8,453 bases of DNA from Flavobacteriaceae bacterium UBA5079 (GCA_002414705.1 DIAL01000094.1:360-8812); one strand, 5' to 3'. Positions 1 through 6,442 are shown, numbered from the stretch's first letter. A program made the numbers and translations. The notes: generated by a model not told the origin, from the letters alone.

Positions 1-653
1 CAGACAACTCCACCAACGGTATCACTAGATCCATTGATGAATTTTGTTAAACTATGAATAACGATATCAGCACCCAATTGCACAGGTGAAACAGATAGGG
101 GTGAAAATGTATTATCTACAATAAGTTTTAAATTGTGCTTTTTTGCTAATTTTGAAAGACCAGCAATATCCGCAACTTCTAATAGTGGATTACTAACAGA
201 TTCACAATATAAAATTTTAGTGTTTTTTGTTATGGCAGCTTCAACAATATCTAATTTTGTAATATCTACAAAACTAGTTGAAACGTTAAATCTTGGTGCA
301 AAATTCTTTAAAAACGCATAGGTTCCTCCATAAATGGTTCTACTAGAAACTACATGGTCTCCTGCACCACAAAGTTGCATAATAACAGGCGTTATGGCAC
401 CCATTCCAGATGCAGTAACGTTTGCCGTTTCGGTACCTTCCATGGCTGCTAATGCTTCACCTAAATACAAGTTAGAAGGTGTGGAGTGTCGAGAATATAA
501 ATAGCAACCATCCGCATTCCCTTCAAAGGTATCGAACATGGTTTTTGCTGATAAAAAGGTGTAGGTTGATGAATCTGAAATAGAAGGATTTACGCCTCCG
601 AATTCACCAAAATATTGTAAATCTTGAATGTTATTTGCTGGTTTGAATGCCAT
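1..653 (-). CDS. Cys/Met metabolism PLP-dependent enzyme (methionine gamma-lyase/cystathionine lyase-synthase family), C-terminus cut by window edge
   Basis: The first 217 codons are visible, starting at the ATG on the minus strand at 653-651; the rest lies beyond the left edge. The translation matches the trans-sulfuration PLP fold (Cys_Met_Meta_PP). Visible landmarks are YSRHSTPS (Tyr53 and Arg55, which bind the cofactor phosphate from the neighbouring subunit), ASGMG at 81-85, TIYGGTYAF with Tyr108 stacking on PLP, VDNTF with Asp180 contacting the pyridine nitrogen, and SLTKF with Lys204 as the Schiff-base lysine. Family members are cytosolic tetramers acting on methionine, cystathionine or O-acetylhomoserine. 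The position of the Cys that is characteristic of true methionine gamma-lyases (YGCT) is Gly110 here, so the exact reaction stays open. The divergent Lrp/AsnC gene is its likely regulator, by analogy with the mdeR-mdeA pair of Pseudomonas putida. The family call is secure; the substrate is not. Confidence 0.9.
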   Translation of the reverse strand, partial: MAFKPANNIQDLQYFGEFGGVNPSISDSSTYTFLSAKTMFDTFEGNADGCYLYSRHSTPSNLYLGEALAAMEGTETANVTASGMGAITPVIMQLCGAGDHVVSSRTIYGGTYAFLKNFAPRFNVSTSFVDITKLDIVEAAITKNTKILYCESVSNPLLEVADIAGLSKLAKKHNLKLIVDNTFSPLSVSPVQLGADIVIHSLTKFINGSSDTVGGVV

Positions 654-695
654 AATGTTGGAATTTGAAAATTAATAATACAGTAAAAATCAGAA

Positions 696-709
696 ATATT
701 AGATAATAT
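696..709. promoter_or_regulatory. 14-base palindrome in the divergent control region, candidate Lrp operator
   Basis: ATATTAGATAATAT has perfect 6-base arms around GA. It lies 43 bases upstream of the PLP-enzyme start and about 110 bases upstream of the Lrp/AsnC start, so it is well placed for the regulator to control the lyase. Lrp-family operators are AT-rich imperfect palindromes of about 15 bases, which this resembles. AT-rich DNA produces such palindromes by chance, so the assignment is only tentative. Confidence 0.3.
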
Positions 710-822
710 ATCAATAGATGGATGTTTATTTAGTTTATAAATCTAATTAATTTCAAAATGATAGTTTATATTTAGTCTGTTTTGGTTAATATTGTTTTTA
801 TAACGAAAAATTTTCAATTTCC

Positions 823-1281
823 ATGAATTTTGATGCAATCGATTTAAAGCTTCTTCAATTTCTTCAAGAAGATGCGAAGCAAACTAACAAAGAGCTTTCT
901 AATAAGTTAAATTTATCTGTTACTGCCGTTTATGAACGGATTAGAAAATTAGAGCGGGAAGGTGTCATTGCGCAATATGTAGCTTTGGTGGATAAGGATA
1001 AAGTAGACCGCAGTTTTGTTGCTTTTTGCCACATTAAATTGGTTCAGCATACACAAGAAAATATTGTAAAATTTGAGCGTGAAGTTGCAAATTTAGAAGA
1101 GGTTTCCGAATGTTATCATATAAGTGGTGATTATGATTATTTATTAAAAGTCATGGTTCAGGATATGGAAGATTTTAGAGAGTTTATGGTGAAAAAATTA
1201 ACATCTATTAGTCATATAGGTAGTACTCACAGTATGTTTGTTATAAATGAAGTTAAGCATACTACAGCCATAATTATTTAA
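823..1281 (+). CDS. Lrp/AsnC family transcriptional regulator
   Basis: This 152-residue protein has the usual length and layout of the family. An N-terminal AsnC-type helix-turn-helix spans about residues 4-50, with the recognition helix around SVTAVYERIRKLEREGVI (32-49). A C-terminal RAM/Lrp ligand-binding domain spans about 65-145 and includes the conserved SGDYDYLLKV turn (101-110), the region that contacts amino-acid effectors and helps build the octamer. The start at 823 fits the family N-terminus (DAIDLKLLQFLQED). No Shine-Dalgarno is visible, as is usual in Bacteroidota. It is divergent from the PLP lyase gene across 169 bases; Lrp homologs next to sulfur amino acid lyases commonly control them in response to an amino acid. 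The effector is unknown. It is probably monocistronic, because an inverted repeat follows before the next gene. Confidence 0.95.
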   Translation: MNFDAIDLKLLQFLQEDAKQTNKELSNKLNLSVTAVYERIRKLEREGVIAQYVALVDKDKVDRSFVAFCHIKLVQHTQENIVKFEREVANLEEVSECYHISGDYDYLLKVMVQDMEDFREFMVKKLTSISHIGSTHSMFVINEVKHTTAIII

Positions 1282-1322
1282 AGTGAATTATTATTTATTT
1301 ATGATAATCTATTTTTATTTAT

Positions 1323-1358
1323 TAAAAATTAGGGCGAATTTCGTGAATCTAATTTTTA
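1323..1358 (+). terminator. Inverted repeat between the Lrp-type gene and the S41 peptidase gene, possible terminator
   Basis: TAAAAATTAG (1323-1332) and CTAATTTTTA (1349-1358) are perfect 10-base complementary arms around a 16-base loop, which itself contains a small CGAA-T-TTCG hairpin. The repeat lies 41 bases after the Lrp-type stop codon and 14 bases before the S41 peptidase start. The second arm ends in five T residues, but the stem is AT-rich and there is no longer T tract. It could therefore be a weak terminator, an operator, or a 5'-leader hairpin of the peptidase mRNA. Confidence 0.35.
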
Positions 1359-1372
1359 GTTAACGTAACTTT

Positions 1373-2968
1373 ATGAAGCATACTTACTTTTATTTTATAG
1401 TAGTTATTTTATTGGTTCAATCTTGCGGAAGTATAAAAAAACATAATGAAATTGTTACTAGTTTACACAGTGTAAATGCGCTTCAAAAAGATGTAGATGC
1501 TGTGTATAATCAATTGCAAAAGTACCATCCACGTTTATACCAATACATATCAAAGGAGGATTTAGATTATAAATTTGATAGCTTAAAAACCAGTATTTCT
1601 AAACCGTTAACCAGTCATGATTTCTATGAAAAACTAGCGCCTGTTTTAATGGCAGTGCGTCAAGGTCATATTTCGTTAATGCCACCTCAAATAGAATTTA
1701 CTAAAAAAGAACGTAAAGCCTTAATGAAAGAACGGTTTGAGTTTTATGATTTAGACTTTAGTTATATGGATAAAAAACTATGGGTAACTGGATCTAAATC
1801 AGATTCCCTGCTAATTGGAAGCGAAGTAATTCAGATTGAGAATGAATCAATAGATGCATTAGTGAAAAAATACCAAACACAATATGCCTCTGACGGTTTT
1901 AATACGACACTTTTTGATAGGCAAATGGGACGTGCTTTTCAAAGGTTATACGCACGAGATAAAGGGTTTTTAGATAGTCTTTCTGTTACATTTAATCAGA
2001 AGGATTCCTTATATTCTAAAACCTTCCGACGCATCCCTAAAGATTCAACGTCTAAAAAGATTGATACAATTAGTCAAAATCCTGATTCAATCAAAGTCGT
2101 AAAACTTACTAAAACTGAAAAATTATTAAGAAAGCAAAAAGCAAAAGAAAAGCGTTTACAAAATAAAATTTATGGTTCAGAAGGTTCCGATGGTAAATTT
2201 ACTCGTAATTTCAATTATGTAAAAAGGGATAGTTTGGTTGCCGTCATGAAAATACGAGGCTTTGGAAATGGTAATTTTAAAAAGTTCTACAAGCAAAGTT
2301 TCGCCCAATTAGATTCCTTAAAAACGCCCAATTTAATTTTAGATTTACGTGATAATGGTGGCGGACGTATAGAAGAAATAGCCTATTTATATCGCTATTT
2401 AGCGCAGGAAGATTATAAATTTATTAATAGTAGTGAAGTTACTAGTCGCCTGCCATTTATGGTATACACAATGAGTAATGGAAGTCCTTTGGGTTTAAAA
2501 ATTTTTGCCGGAATTTTATCGCCTTTTATAGTGACACAAAATTTACTTAAAACAAAAAAGATAGACGATAAAATCTATTACAACTTTAAGTATACAAAAA
2601 CAAAAACTCCTTTTGAAAACAATTTTAAAGGAAACTTATATGTGTTAATTAATGGGAGTTCATTTTCCGCATCATCCATATTAGCAACAAATATCCAAGC
2701 CAATAATTTAGCCATATTTGTAGGCGAAGAAACGGGAGGTGCTTATAATGGAACGGTTGCAGGTTTGTTTAAAATATATGAATTACCTAATACTAACGTT
2801 CGTGTTCGCATAGGTTTAATGCAAGTTGATGCGCCATACAAGGTGGAACCAGATGGTTATGGAATCATGCCTGATATTACAATTGTTCCTACTTTAGATG
2901 ATGTTTTTAATGAGCGTGATCCAGAATTGGAGTGGATTATAAAGCATGTAAACGAGTCGAAGCGTTAG
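1373..2968 (+). CDS. S41 family peptidase, lipoprotein
   Basis: This is a 531-residue exported protein. The N-terminus carries a lipoprotein signal peptide ending in the lipobox LVQSC, so Cys18 should be lipidated and the mature protein anchored in the cell envelope. A PDZ-like segment is visible around 146-165 (LLIGSEVIQIENESI). A C-terminal peptidase S41 core runs from about 286 to 505, with LDLRDNGGG (323-331), the nucleophile region INGSSFSASS (426-435, Ser432 by alignment with C-terminal processing proteases), VGEETGG (450-456) and GYGIMPD (495-501). The Ctp general-base lysine expected 25 residues after the serine is Ala457, so this is not a Ser-Lys Ctp enzyme. His99 in QGHIS may supply the base, as in the GHT-type and tricorn-like subgroup. 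A Lys-rich charged insertion spans about 222-267. It lies 54 bases upstream of the LuxR-type gene, which may be co-transcribed. Substrates are unknown. Confidence 0.93.
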   Translation: MKHTYFYFIVVILLVQSCGSIKKHNEIVTSLHSVNALQKDVDAVYNQLQKYHPRLYQYISKEDLDYKFDSLKTSISKPLTSHDFYEKLAPVLMAVRQGHISLMPPQIEFTKKERKALMKERFEFYDLDFSYMDKKLWVTGSKSDSLLIGSEVIQIENESIDALVKKYQTQYASDGFNTTLFDRQMGRAFQRLYARDKGFLDSLSVTFNQKDSLYSKTFRRIPKDSTSKKIDTISQNPDSIKVVKLTKTEKLLRKQKAKEKRLQNKIYGSEGSDGKFTRNFNYVKRDSLVAVMKIRGFGNGNFKKFYKQSFAQLDSLKTPNLILDLRDNGGGRIEEIAYLYRYLAQEDYKFINSSEVTSRLPFMVYTMSNGSPLGLKIFAGILSPFIVTQNLLKTKKIDDKIYYNFKYTKTKTPFENNFKGNLYVLINGSSFSASSILATNIQANNLAIFVGEETGGAYNGTVAGLFKIYELPNTNVRVRIGLMQVDAPYKVEPDGYGIMPDITIVPTLDDVFNERDPELEWIIKHVNESKR

Positions 2969-3022
2969 ATAATTGTGTATATTTAAGGGTTATTTTTTAG
3001 TGAAACCTTTGAACTCAAATCG

Positions 3023-3793
3023 ATGCTTTACAAAAACATAAAAAAAATTTATCACGATATTTTTAAGTCGTATGCGCATCCTGAATTGGACACGCATATA
3101 AAAAAAATCATGGAATTGGATGTCTATCTGCCTTACAGTTCTACGTTTTTCTGTATTACCAACACACAAGATTTAGCCTTTGAGTTTGTTAGTAAAAACA
3201 TGACCGCTTGTTTAGGTCTAGATACAAATGTTTTAAAGACAGAAGGGATGCGTAATTTTTGGAGTCGCATTCATCCAGAAGATATTGAATTATGGCTTAA
3301 AGGGTTAAATGATTTAATGGAATATACATTGGCTGAAATTCCAGTAAATAAGCGCTACCAAATGAGTTATACTTGGAATTATCGTCTTAAAAATGCGCAT
3401 GATGAATATGTGAATATCATTCAAAATACAACTCCATTAGAGTTTGATTCAGATATGAAACCCATTATAGGCTTGGCACATTATACAGTAATGGATAAAA
3501 ACATTAATATGCCTATAACCGTTTCCGCGAAATTATTAAATGACAATAAAGAATACGAAACCAAATACTTTAATAACTATTCACAAAAGTTACTAACGGA
3601 TGGATTAAGTAATCGTGAGCGCGATGTAATTCGTTTGTTGACCTTAAATAATACAAGTAAGGAAATTGCCGATTTATTGAATATTAGTTCAAATACAGTG
3701 GATACACACAGACGTAACATTTTAAAGAAATTAAATATATCATCTACTGGTGAATTGATAGGAATGCTTAAAATAAACAACAATTTCCTCTAA
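3023..3793 (+). CDS. PAS-fold sensor plus LuxR-type HTH transcriptional regulator
   Basis: This 256-residue protein has two parts. Residues about 40-160 look like a PAS/PAC sensor: FFCITN...FEFVSKNM, then FWSRIHPEDIELW (79-91), then YRLKNAHDEYVNII (120-133) and the closing strand MKPIIGLAHYTVMD (145-158). Residues about 193-250 form a LuxR/FixJ helix-turn-helix: GLSNRERDVIRLL, then TSKEIADLLNISSNTVDTHRRNILKKL. There is no receiver domain with a phospho-accepting Asp, so it is an orphan regulator that probably senses its signal directly through the PAS part. Cofactor and ligand are not evident. PAS-LuxR proteins of this size are common in Flavobacteriaceae. The start at 3023 precedes the first recognisable helix and has no Shine-Dalgarno. 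A 15-base palindrome lies just past its stop codon. Confidence 0.9.
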   Translation: MLYKNIKKIYHDIFKSYAHPELDTHIKKIMELDVYLPYSSTFFCITNTQDLAFEFVSKNMTACLGLDTNVLKTEGMRNFWSRIHPEDIELWLKGLNDLMEYTLAEIPVNKRYQMSYTWNYRLKNAHDEYVNIIQNTTPLEFDSDMKPIIGLAHYTVMDKNINMPITVSAKLLNDNKEYETKYFNNYSQKLLTDGLSNRERDVIRLLTLNNTSKEIADLLNISSNTVDTHRRNILKKLNISSTGELIGMLKINNNFL

Positions 3794-3796
3794 ATT

Positions 3797-3811
3797 TACT
3801 CAAATTGAGTA
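3797..3811. promoter_or_regulatory. 15-base perfect palindrome, candidate operator
   Basis: TACTCAA-A-TTGAGTA has perfect 7-base arms and starts 3 bases after the LuxR-type stop codon. Its right end touches the ATTG at 3811-3814 that would be the -33 box of a downstream promoter-like sequence. A bound protein would therefore compete with or recruit RNA polymerase there. An ACTCAAAT half-site recurs at 3013-3020, just before the LuxR-type start codon. No poly-T follows, so it is not an ordinary terminator. Confidence 0.4.
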
Positions 3812-3842
3812 TTGTGAAACTTGAAATAATTCTACACTTTTG
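3811..3842 (+). promoter_or_regulatory. Promoter-like sequence of Bacteroidota type (ATTG, 20 bases, CACTTTTG)
   Basis: ATTG at 3811-3814 and CACTTTTG at 3835-3842 are separated by 20 bases. This matches the Bacteroidota pattern TTG / TAnnTTTG with one mismatch in the -7 box. Transcription would start near 3849 and would run straight into the hairpin terminator at 3875-3915, giving a short RNA with no reading frame. Confidence 0.4.
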
Positions 3843-3848
3843 TATAGC

Positions 3849-3915
3849 TATTATTTGAGGGTGAGATCTTAAATAAGGGTAACCTAACTAATTGTTAGTG
3901 TTGCCCTTTTTTTTT
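3849..3915 (+). ncRNA. Candidate small RNA of about 65 nt between the LuxR-type gene and lpdA
   Basis: The candidate is bounded by the promoter-like sequence at 3811-3842 and the strong intrinsic terminator ending at 3915. The stretch has no credible ORF. Its body is a 26-base single-stranded leader followed by the two-part terminator hairpin. The alternative is that the hairpin only ends LuxR-type mRNA transcription. I recognise no known RNA family. Confidence 0.25.
3875..3915 (+). terminator. Strong rho-independent terminator
   Basis: The outer stem pairs GGGTAAC (3877-3883) with GTTGCCC (3900-3906), including one G-T wobble, and is extended by AA/TT. The inner stem pairs CTAAC (3884-3888) with GTTAG (3894-3898) around the loop TAATT, with T3899 bulged. 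Nine T residues (3907-3915) follow directly. It ends transcription of the LuxR-type gene and/or of the candidate small RNA, and insulates lpdA. Confidence 0.85.
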
Positions 3916-3955
3916 GCTTCCCATTTAAATCTGCTCATTATCCTATGTTTTTTTT

Positions 3956-3986
3956 ATTGCCTTCCCGTAAAACATTTGTATTTTTG
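3956..3986 (+). promoter_or_regulatory. lpdA promoter, Bacteroidota sigma-A type
   Basis: ATTG at 3956-3959 and TATTTTTG at 3979-3986 are separated by 19 bases. The -7 box fits TAnnTTTG perfectly and the spacing is optimal. A start near 3993 would leave a leader of about 27 bases before the lpdA ATG at 4020. It lies downstream of the terminator at 3875-3915, so lpdA has its own promoter. Confidence 0.7.
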
Positions 3987-4019
3987 TACTCGTTTAACAC
4001 AACCTGAAAAATTATTTAT

Positions 4020-5420
4020 ATGAATTCATACGATGTAGCCATTATTGGTTCTCGTCCTGGAGGTTATGTAGCAGCCATTCGTTGCGCACAGTTGGGATTA
4101 AAAACTGCCATTATAGAAAAATATGCAAACCTGGGAGGTACCTGCTTAAATGTAGGTTGTATTCCTAGTAAAGCGCTTTTAGATTCGTCTCATCATTACG
4201 AAGATGCCATTAAGCATTTTGAAGAACATGGTATTGATATTCCAGGTGAAATTAAAGTGAATTTAAAACAAATGATTGCTAGAAAGCAAGCCGTTGTAGA
4301 TCAAACTACAGGTGGTATTGACTTCTTAATGAAGAAAAATAACATTGATGTGTATCAAGGTTTGGGTAGCTTTAAAGATGCTACTCATATTACTATTTCT
4401 GGTGAAGAAAATACAGAAATCGAAGCTAAAAACAGCATTATTGCAACAGGAAGTAAACCTTCAAATCTACCATTCATAAATATTGATAAAGAGCGAATTA
4501 TAACTTCAACTGAAGCATTAAAACTTAAAGAAATTCCAAAACACATGATTGTTATTGGAGGAGGTGTTATTGGTTTAGAATTGGGTCAGGTTTACAAGCG
4601 TTTAGGTGCTGAAGTTTCTGTAATTGAATATATGGATCGTATTATTCCAACTATGGATTCCGGACTTTCTAAAGAATTAAATAAAGTGTTGAAGAAACAG
4701 AAATTCAAAATCAACATTTCACATAAAGTAAAATCTGTAGAACGTGTTGGTGACGAAGTCATTGTAAAAGCAGATAACAAAAAAGGCGAAGAAGTTGAAT
4801 TTAAAGGTGATTACTGTCTAGTATCAGTTGGTCGTCGTCCATATACAGACGGATTAAATGCGGAAGCTGCTGGAGTAAAATTAAACGAACGTGGACAAGT
4901 AGAAGTAAATGACCATTTACAAACTTCTACCAAAAACATTTATGCAATTGGTGATGTTATTAAAGGTGCTATGTTAGCGCATAAAGCCGAAGAAGAAGGC
5001 GTATTTGTAGCTGAAGTTATTGCAGGTCAAAAACCACATATTGATTACAACTTAATTCCAGGCGTGGTTTACACATGGCCAGAAGTTGCTGCTGTTGGTA
5101 AAACCGAAGAGCAACTAAAAGAAGCTGGAGTTGCATATAAAGTAGGACAATTTCCAATGCGTGCTTTAGGTAGAAGTAGAGCGAGTATGGATTTAGATGG
5201 ATTTGTTAAAATTTTAGCTGATAAGACAACCGATGAAATTTTAGGTGTTCACATGGTAGGTGCTCGTGCAGCAGATTTAATTGCCGAAGCAGTTGTTGCT
5301 ATGGAATATAGAGCATCCGCTGAAGATATTTCGCGTATGTCACATGCACATCCAACGTTTGCAGAAGCCGTTAAAGAGGCCGCTCTAGCTGCAACTGGAG
5401 ATCGTGCTTTGCATGTGTAG
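4020..5420 (+). CDS. lpdA: Dihydrolipoamide dehydrogenase (E3)
   Basis: This 466-residue flavoprotein reoxidises protein-bound dihydrolipoamide with NAD+, as the E3 subunit of pyruvate and 2-oxoglutarate dehydrogenase complexes and often of glycine cleavage. In order: an N-terminal FAD Rossmann motif (8-33), the redox disulfide in GGTCLNVGCIPS (Cys42 and Cys47), the NAD-binding IGGGVIGLELG (179-189), the second FAD contact AIGDV (309-313), and the dimerisation domain with the catalytic HAHPTFAEA (His444 and Glu449). Length and all catalytic residues are normal. The oddity is GSRPGG at 10-15: the usual second glycine of GxGxxG is Arg12 (CGT where GGT is expected). No E1 or E2 gene is adjacent. 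Its own promoter and terminator make it a single-gene unit. The product call is secure. Confidence 0.97.
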   Translation: MNSYDVAIIGSRPGGYVAAIRCAQLGLKTAIIEKYANLGGTCLNVGCIPSKALLDSSHHYEDAIKHFEEHGIDIPGEIKVNLKQMIARKQAVVDQTTGGIDFLMKKNNIDVYQGLGSFKDATHITISGEENTEIEAKNSIIATGSKPSNLPFINIDKERIITSTEALKLKEIPKHMIVIGGGVIGLELGQVYKRLGAEVSVIEYMDRIIPTMDSGLSKELNKVLKKQKFKINISHKVKSVERVGDEVIVKADNKKGEEVEFKGDYCLVSVGRRPYTDGLNAEAAGVKLNERGQVEVNDHLQTSTKNIYAIGDVIKGAMLAHKAEEEGVFVAEVIAGQKPHIDYNLIPGVVYTWPEVAAVGKTEEQLKEAGVAYKVGQFPMRALGRSRASMDLDGFVKILADKTTDEILGVHMVGARAADLIAEAVVAMEYRASAEDISRMSHAHPTFAEAVKEAALAATGDRALHV

Positions 5421-5454
5421 ATTCTCAATGAAAACAATTTATTAGATAATTTTT

Positions 5455-5484
5455 AAAACCACTTCCCAACCGAAGTGGTTTTTT
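5455..5484. terminator. Bidirectional intrinsic terminator between lpdA and the methyltransferase gene
   Basis: AAAACCACTTC (5455-5465) pairs perfectly with GAAGTGGTTTT (5472-5482) around the loop CCAACC, and on the plus strand the T run continues to 5484. Read from the minus strand, the stem ends in TTTT, so the same hairpin can stop transcription arriving from the convergent gene. It lies 34 bases after the lpdA stop. Confidence 0.88.
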
Positions 5485-5516
5485 AGTTATTTATATTTGG
5501 GACTCCATGGTACATT

Positions 5517-6191
5517 TTAAAACATCCTATAAAGCGTCGTAATTATCATTCCTTTGTCATTTTCTAATGGAATAGACAATAACTCTGTATCCTCTTGAAC
5601 AACCAAATTAAAAGGTGGTTTTAGTAGGTCTATACCGCTGTGTTTTTTTAGTCGAATGCCTTGACCTGAAATAATATCTATATTTGCTTCAAATTCACCT
5701 TTTGGAATATGTTCTGTTATAATAACATATTTATAAGCAGATAATTTATTCAATATGCTTTGTACTTCGGCATTGGATACATGTTGCAATACCTGTCTTA
5801 TTAAAGCGCAATCAGCCTCTGGTAAAGCATCTTTGGCTAAATCCAAACAGTGGAATTCTAAATTATCGGCTTGGAATTGTTCTTGGTTATGCGTAATTAA
5901 ATCAGGTACGATATCTATAGCCACGTATTTTTTAGTGTGTTTTATTAGGTGTTTCCCCACATTAAAGTCGCCACAACCTAAATCGGCAACGGTTATAGGG
6001 TTTTCAAACGAATTTAAAAACAAGGTAACAGCTTCTAGGTATGGGTTTACCAATTCAGGATTATGAGATCCATCACCTGAATAAAAACGTGCGTTGTTGT
6101 TTCCCCAAAGACTCATGTTATAAACCTGTTCCATAGCTGCTTTAGTTGGCCATGGTTTTTTGTGTCGGTTTGGGTCGTTTTTGGTTGTCAT
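5517..6191 (-). CDS. Class I SAM-dependent methyltransferase, substrate unknown
   Basis: This 224-residue protein starts at the ATG at 6191-6189; a TTG one codon upstream is in frame but less likely. The Rossmann-type methyltransferase signature is clear. Motif I is VADLGCGDFNVG (68-79), which binds S-adenosylmethionine. The acidic residue after strand 2 is Asp93 in VAIDIV. A motif-III-like acid (Asp117, CLDLA) follows, then the post-motif QVLQHVS (133-139). The N-terminal block with SLWG and FYSGDGSH (about 27-43) precedes the fold and probably forms a lid or substrate-binding part. No signal peptide or membrane segment is seen, so it is probably cytosolic. It is convergent with lpdA and shares its terminator. 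I do not recognise the substrate: small-molecule methylation is possible, and nothing in the neighbourhood decides it. Confidence 0.88.
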   Translation of the reverse strand: MTTKNDPNRHKKPWPTKAAMEQVYNMSLWGNNNARFYSGDGSHNPELVNPYLEAVTLFLNSFENPITVADLGCGDFNVGKHLIKHTKKYVAIDIVPDLITHNQEQFQADNLEFHCLDLAKDALPEADCALIRQVLQHVSNAEVQSILNKLSAYKYVIITEHIPKGEFEANIDIISGQGIRLKKHSGIDLLKPPFNLVVQEDTELLSIPLENDKGMIITTLYRMF

Positions 6192-6255
6192 CAACTTGTT
6201 ATTAATTAAGGTTGAAAATTACTAAAATCGTTACGAATATGATTAATATGGAAAC

Positions 6256-6290
6256 CAAAATTATTGCTTTTTTAATAGTCCAACCTCAAA
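6256..6290 (-). promoter_or_regulatory. Promoter of the methyltransferase gene, Bacteroidota type
   Basis: On the minus strand, TAATTTTG (6263-6256) fits TAnnTTTG perfectly. Upstream are GTTG (6284-6281) at 17 bases and TTTG (6290-6287) at 23 bases, both within the accepted spacing range. Transcription would start near 6249 and give a leader of about 57 bases. Confidence 0.5.
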
Positions 6291-6428
6291 TAAACTGATT
6301 TTAAACCATTATTTTTCGTATCAGATAGAACACAACGAACGCTTTTGATTTTTCACCACAACCATTTTTTAAAAAGAACACGATTTAAATGTCTTGCATT
6401 CGGAACATAGTAGAACAGTATACAACCA

Positions 6429-6442
6429 AATTTTGCAAAATT
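6429..6442. repeat. 14-base perfect palindrome
   Basis: AATTTTGCAAAATT equals its own reverse complement, with no spacer. It sits in the gap between divergent genes, about 200 bases from the propeller promoter and 240 from the methyltransferase start. It may be an operator for an unidentified dimeric regulator. It carries no T tract and is too short to be a terminator. Confidence 0.4.

Noticed and set aside
133..321. A 62-codon plus-strand frame near the left edge
   Set aside because: It lies wholly inside the PLP-enzyme gene on the other strand, where conserved cofactor motifs are visible.
765..794. Possible promoter of the Lrp-type gene (TTTA, 18 bases, TAATATTG)
   Set aside because: Both boxes carry mismatches, and AT-rich DNA yields many such pairs. 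A promoter must exist in this gap, but this one is too weak to call.
5755..6066. A 103-codon frame on the plus strand
   Set aside because: It is antisense to the methyltransferase gene, whose SAM-binding motifs show that the minus strand is coding. Its Cys/Ser-rich composition is typical of a shadow frame.
6192..6194. TTG as the start codon of the methyltransferase
   Set aside because: An ATG follows in the next codon, and nothing favours the rarer start. The difference is one residue.
6248..6298. A 16-codon plus-strand frame starting with ATG
   Set aside because: It is very short, overlaps the opposite-strand methyltransferase promoter and has no promoter or conserved sequence of its own.
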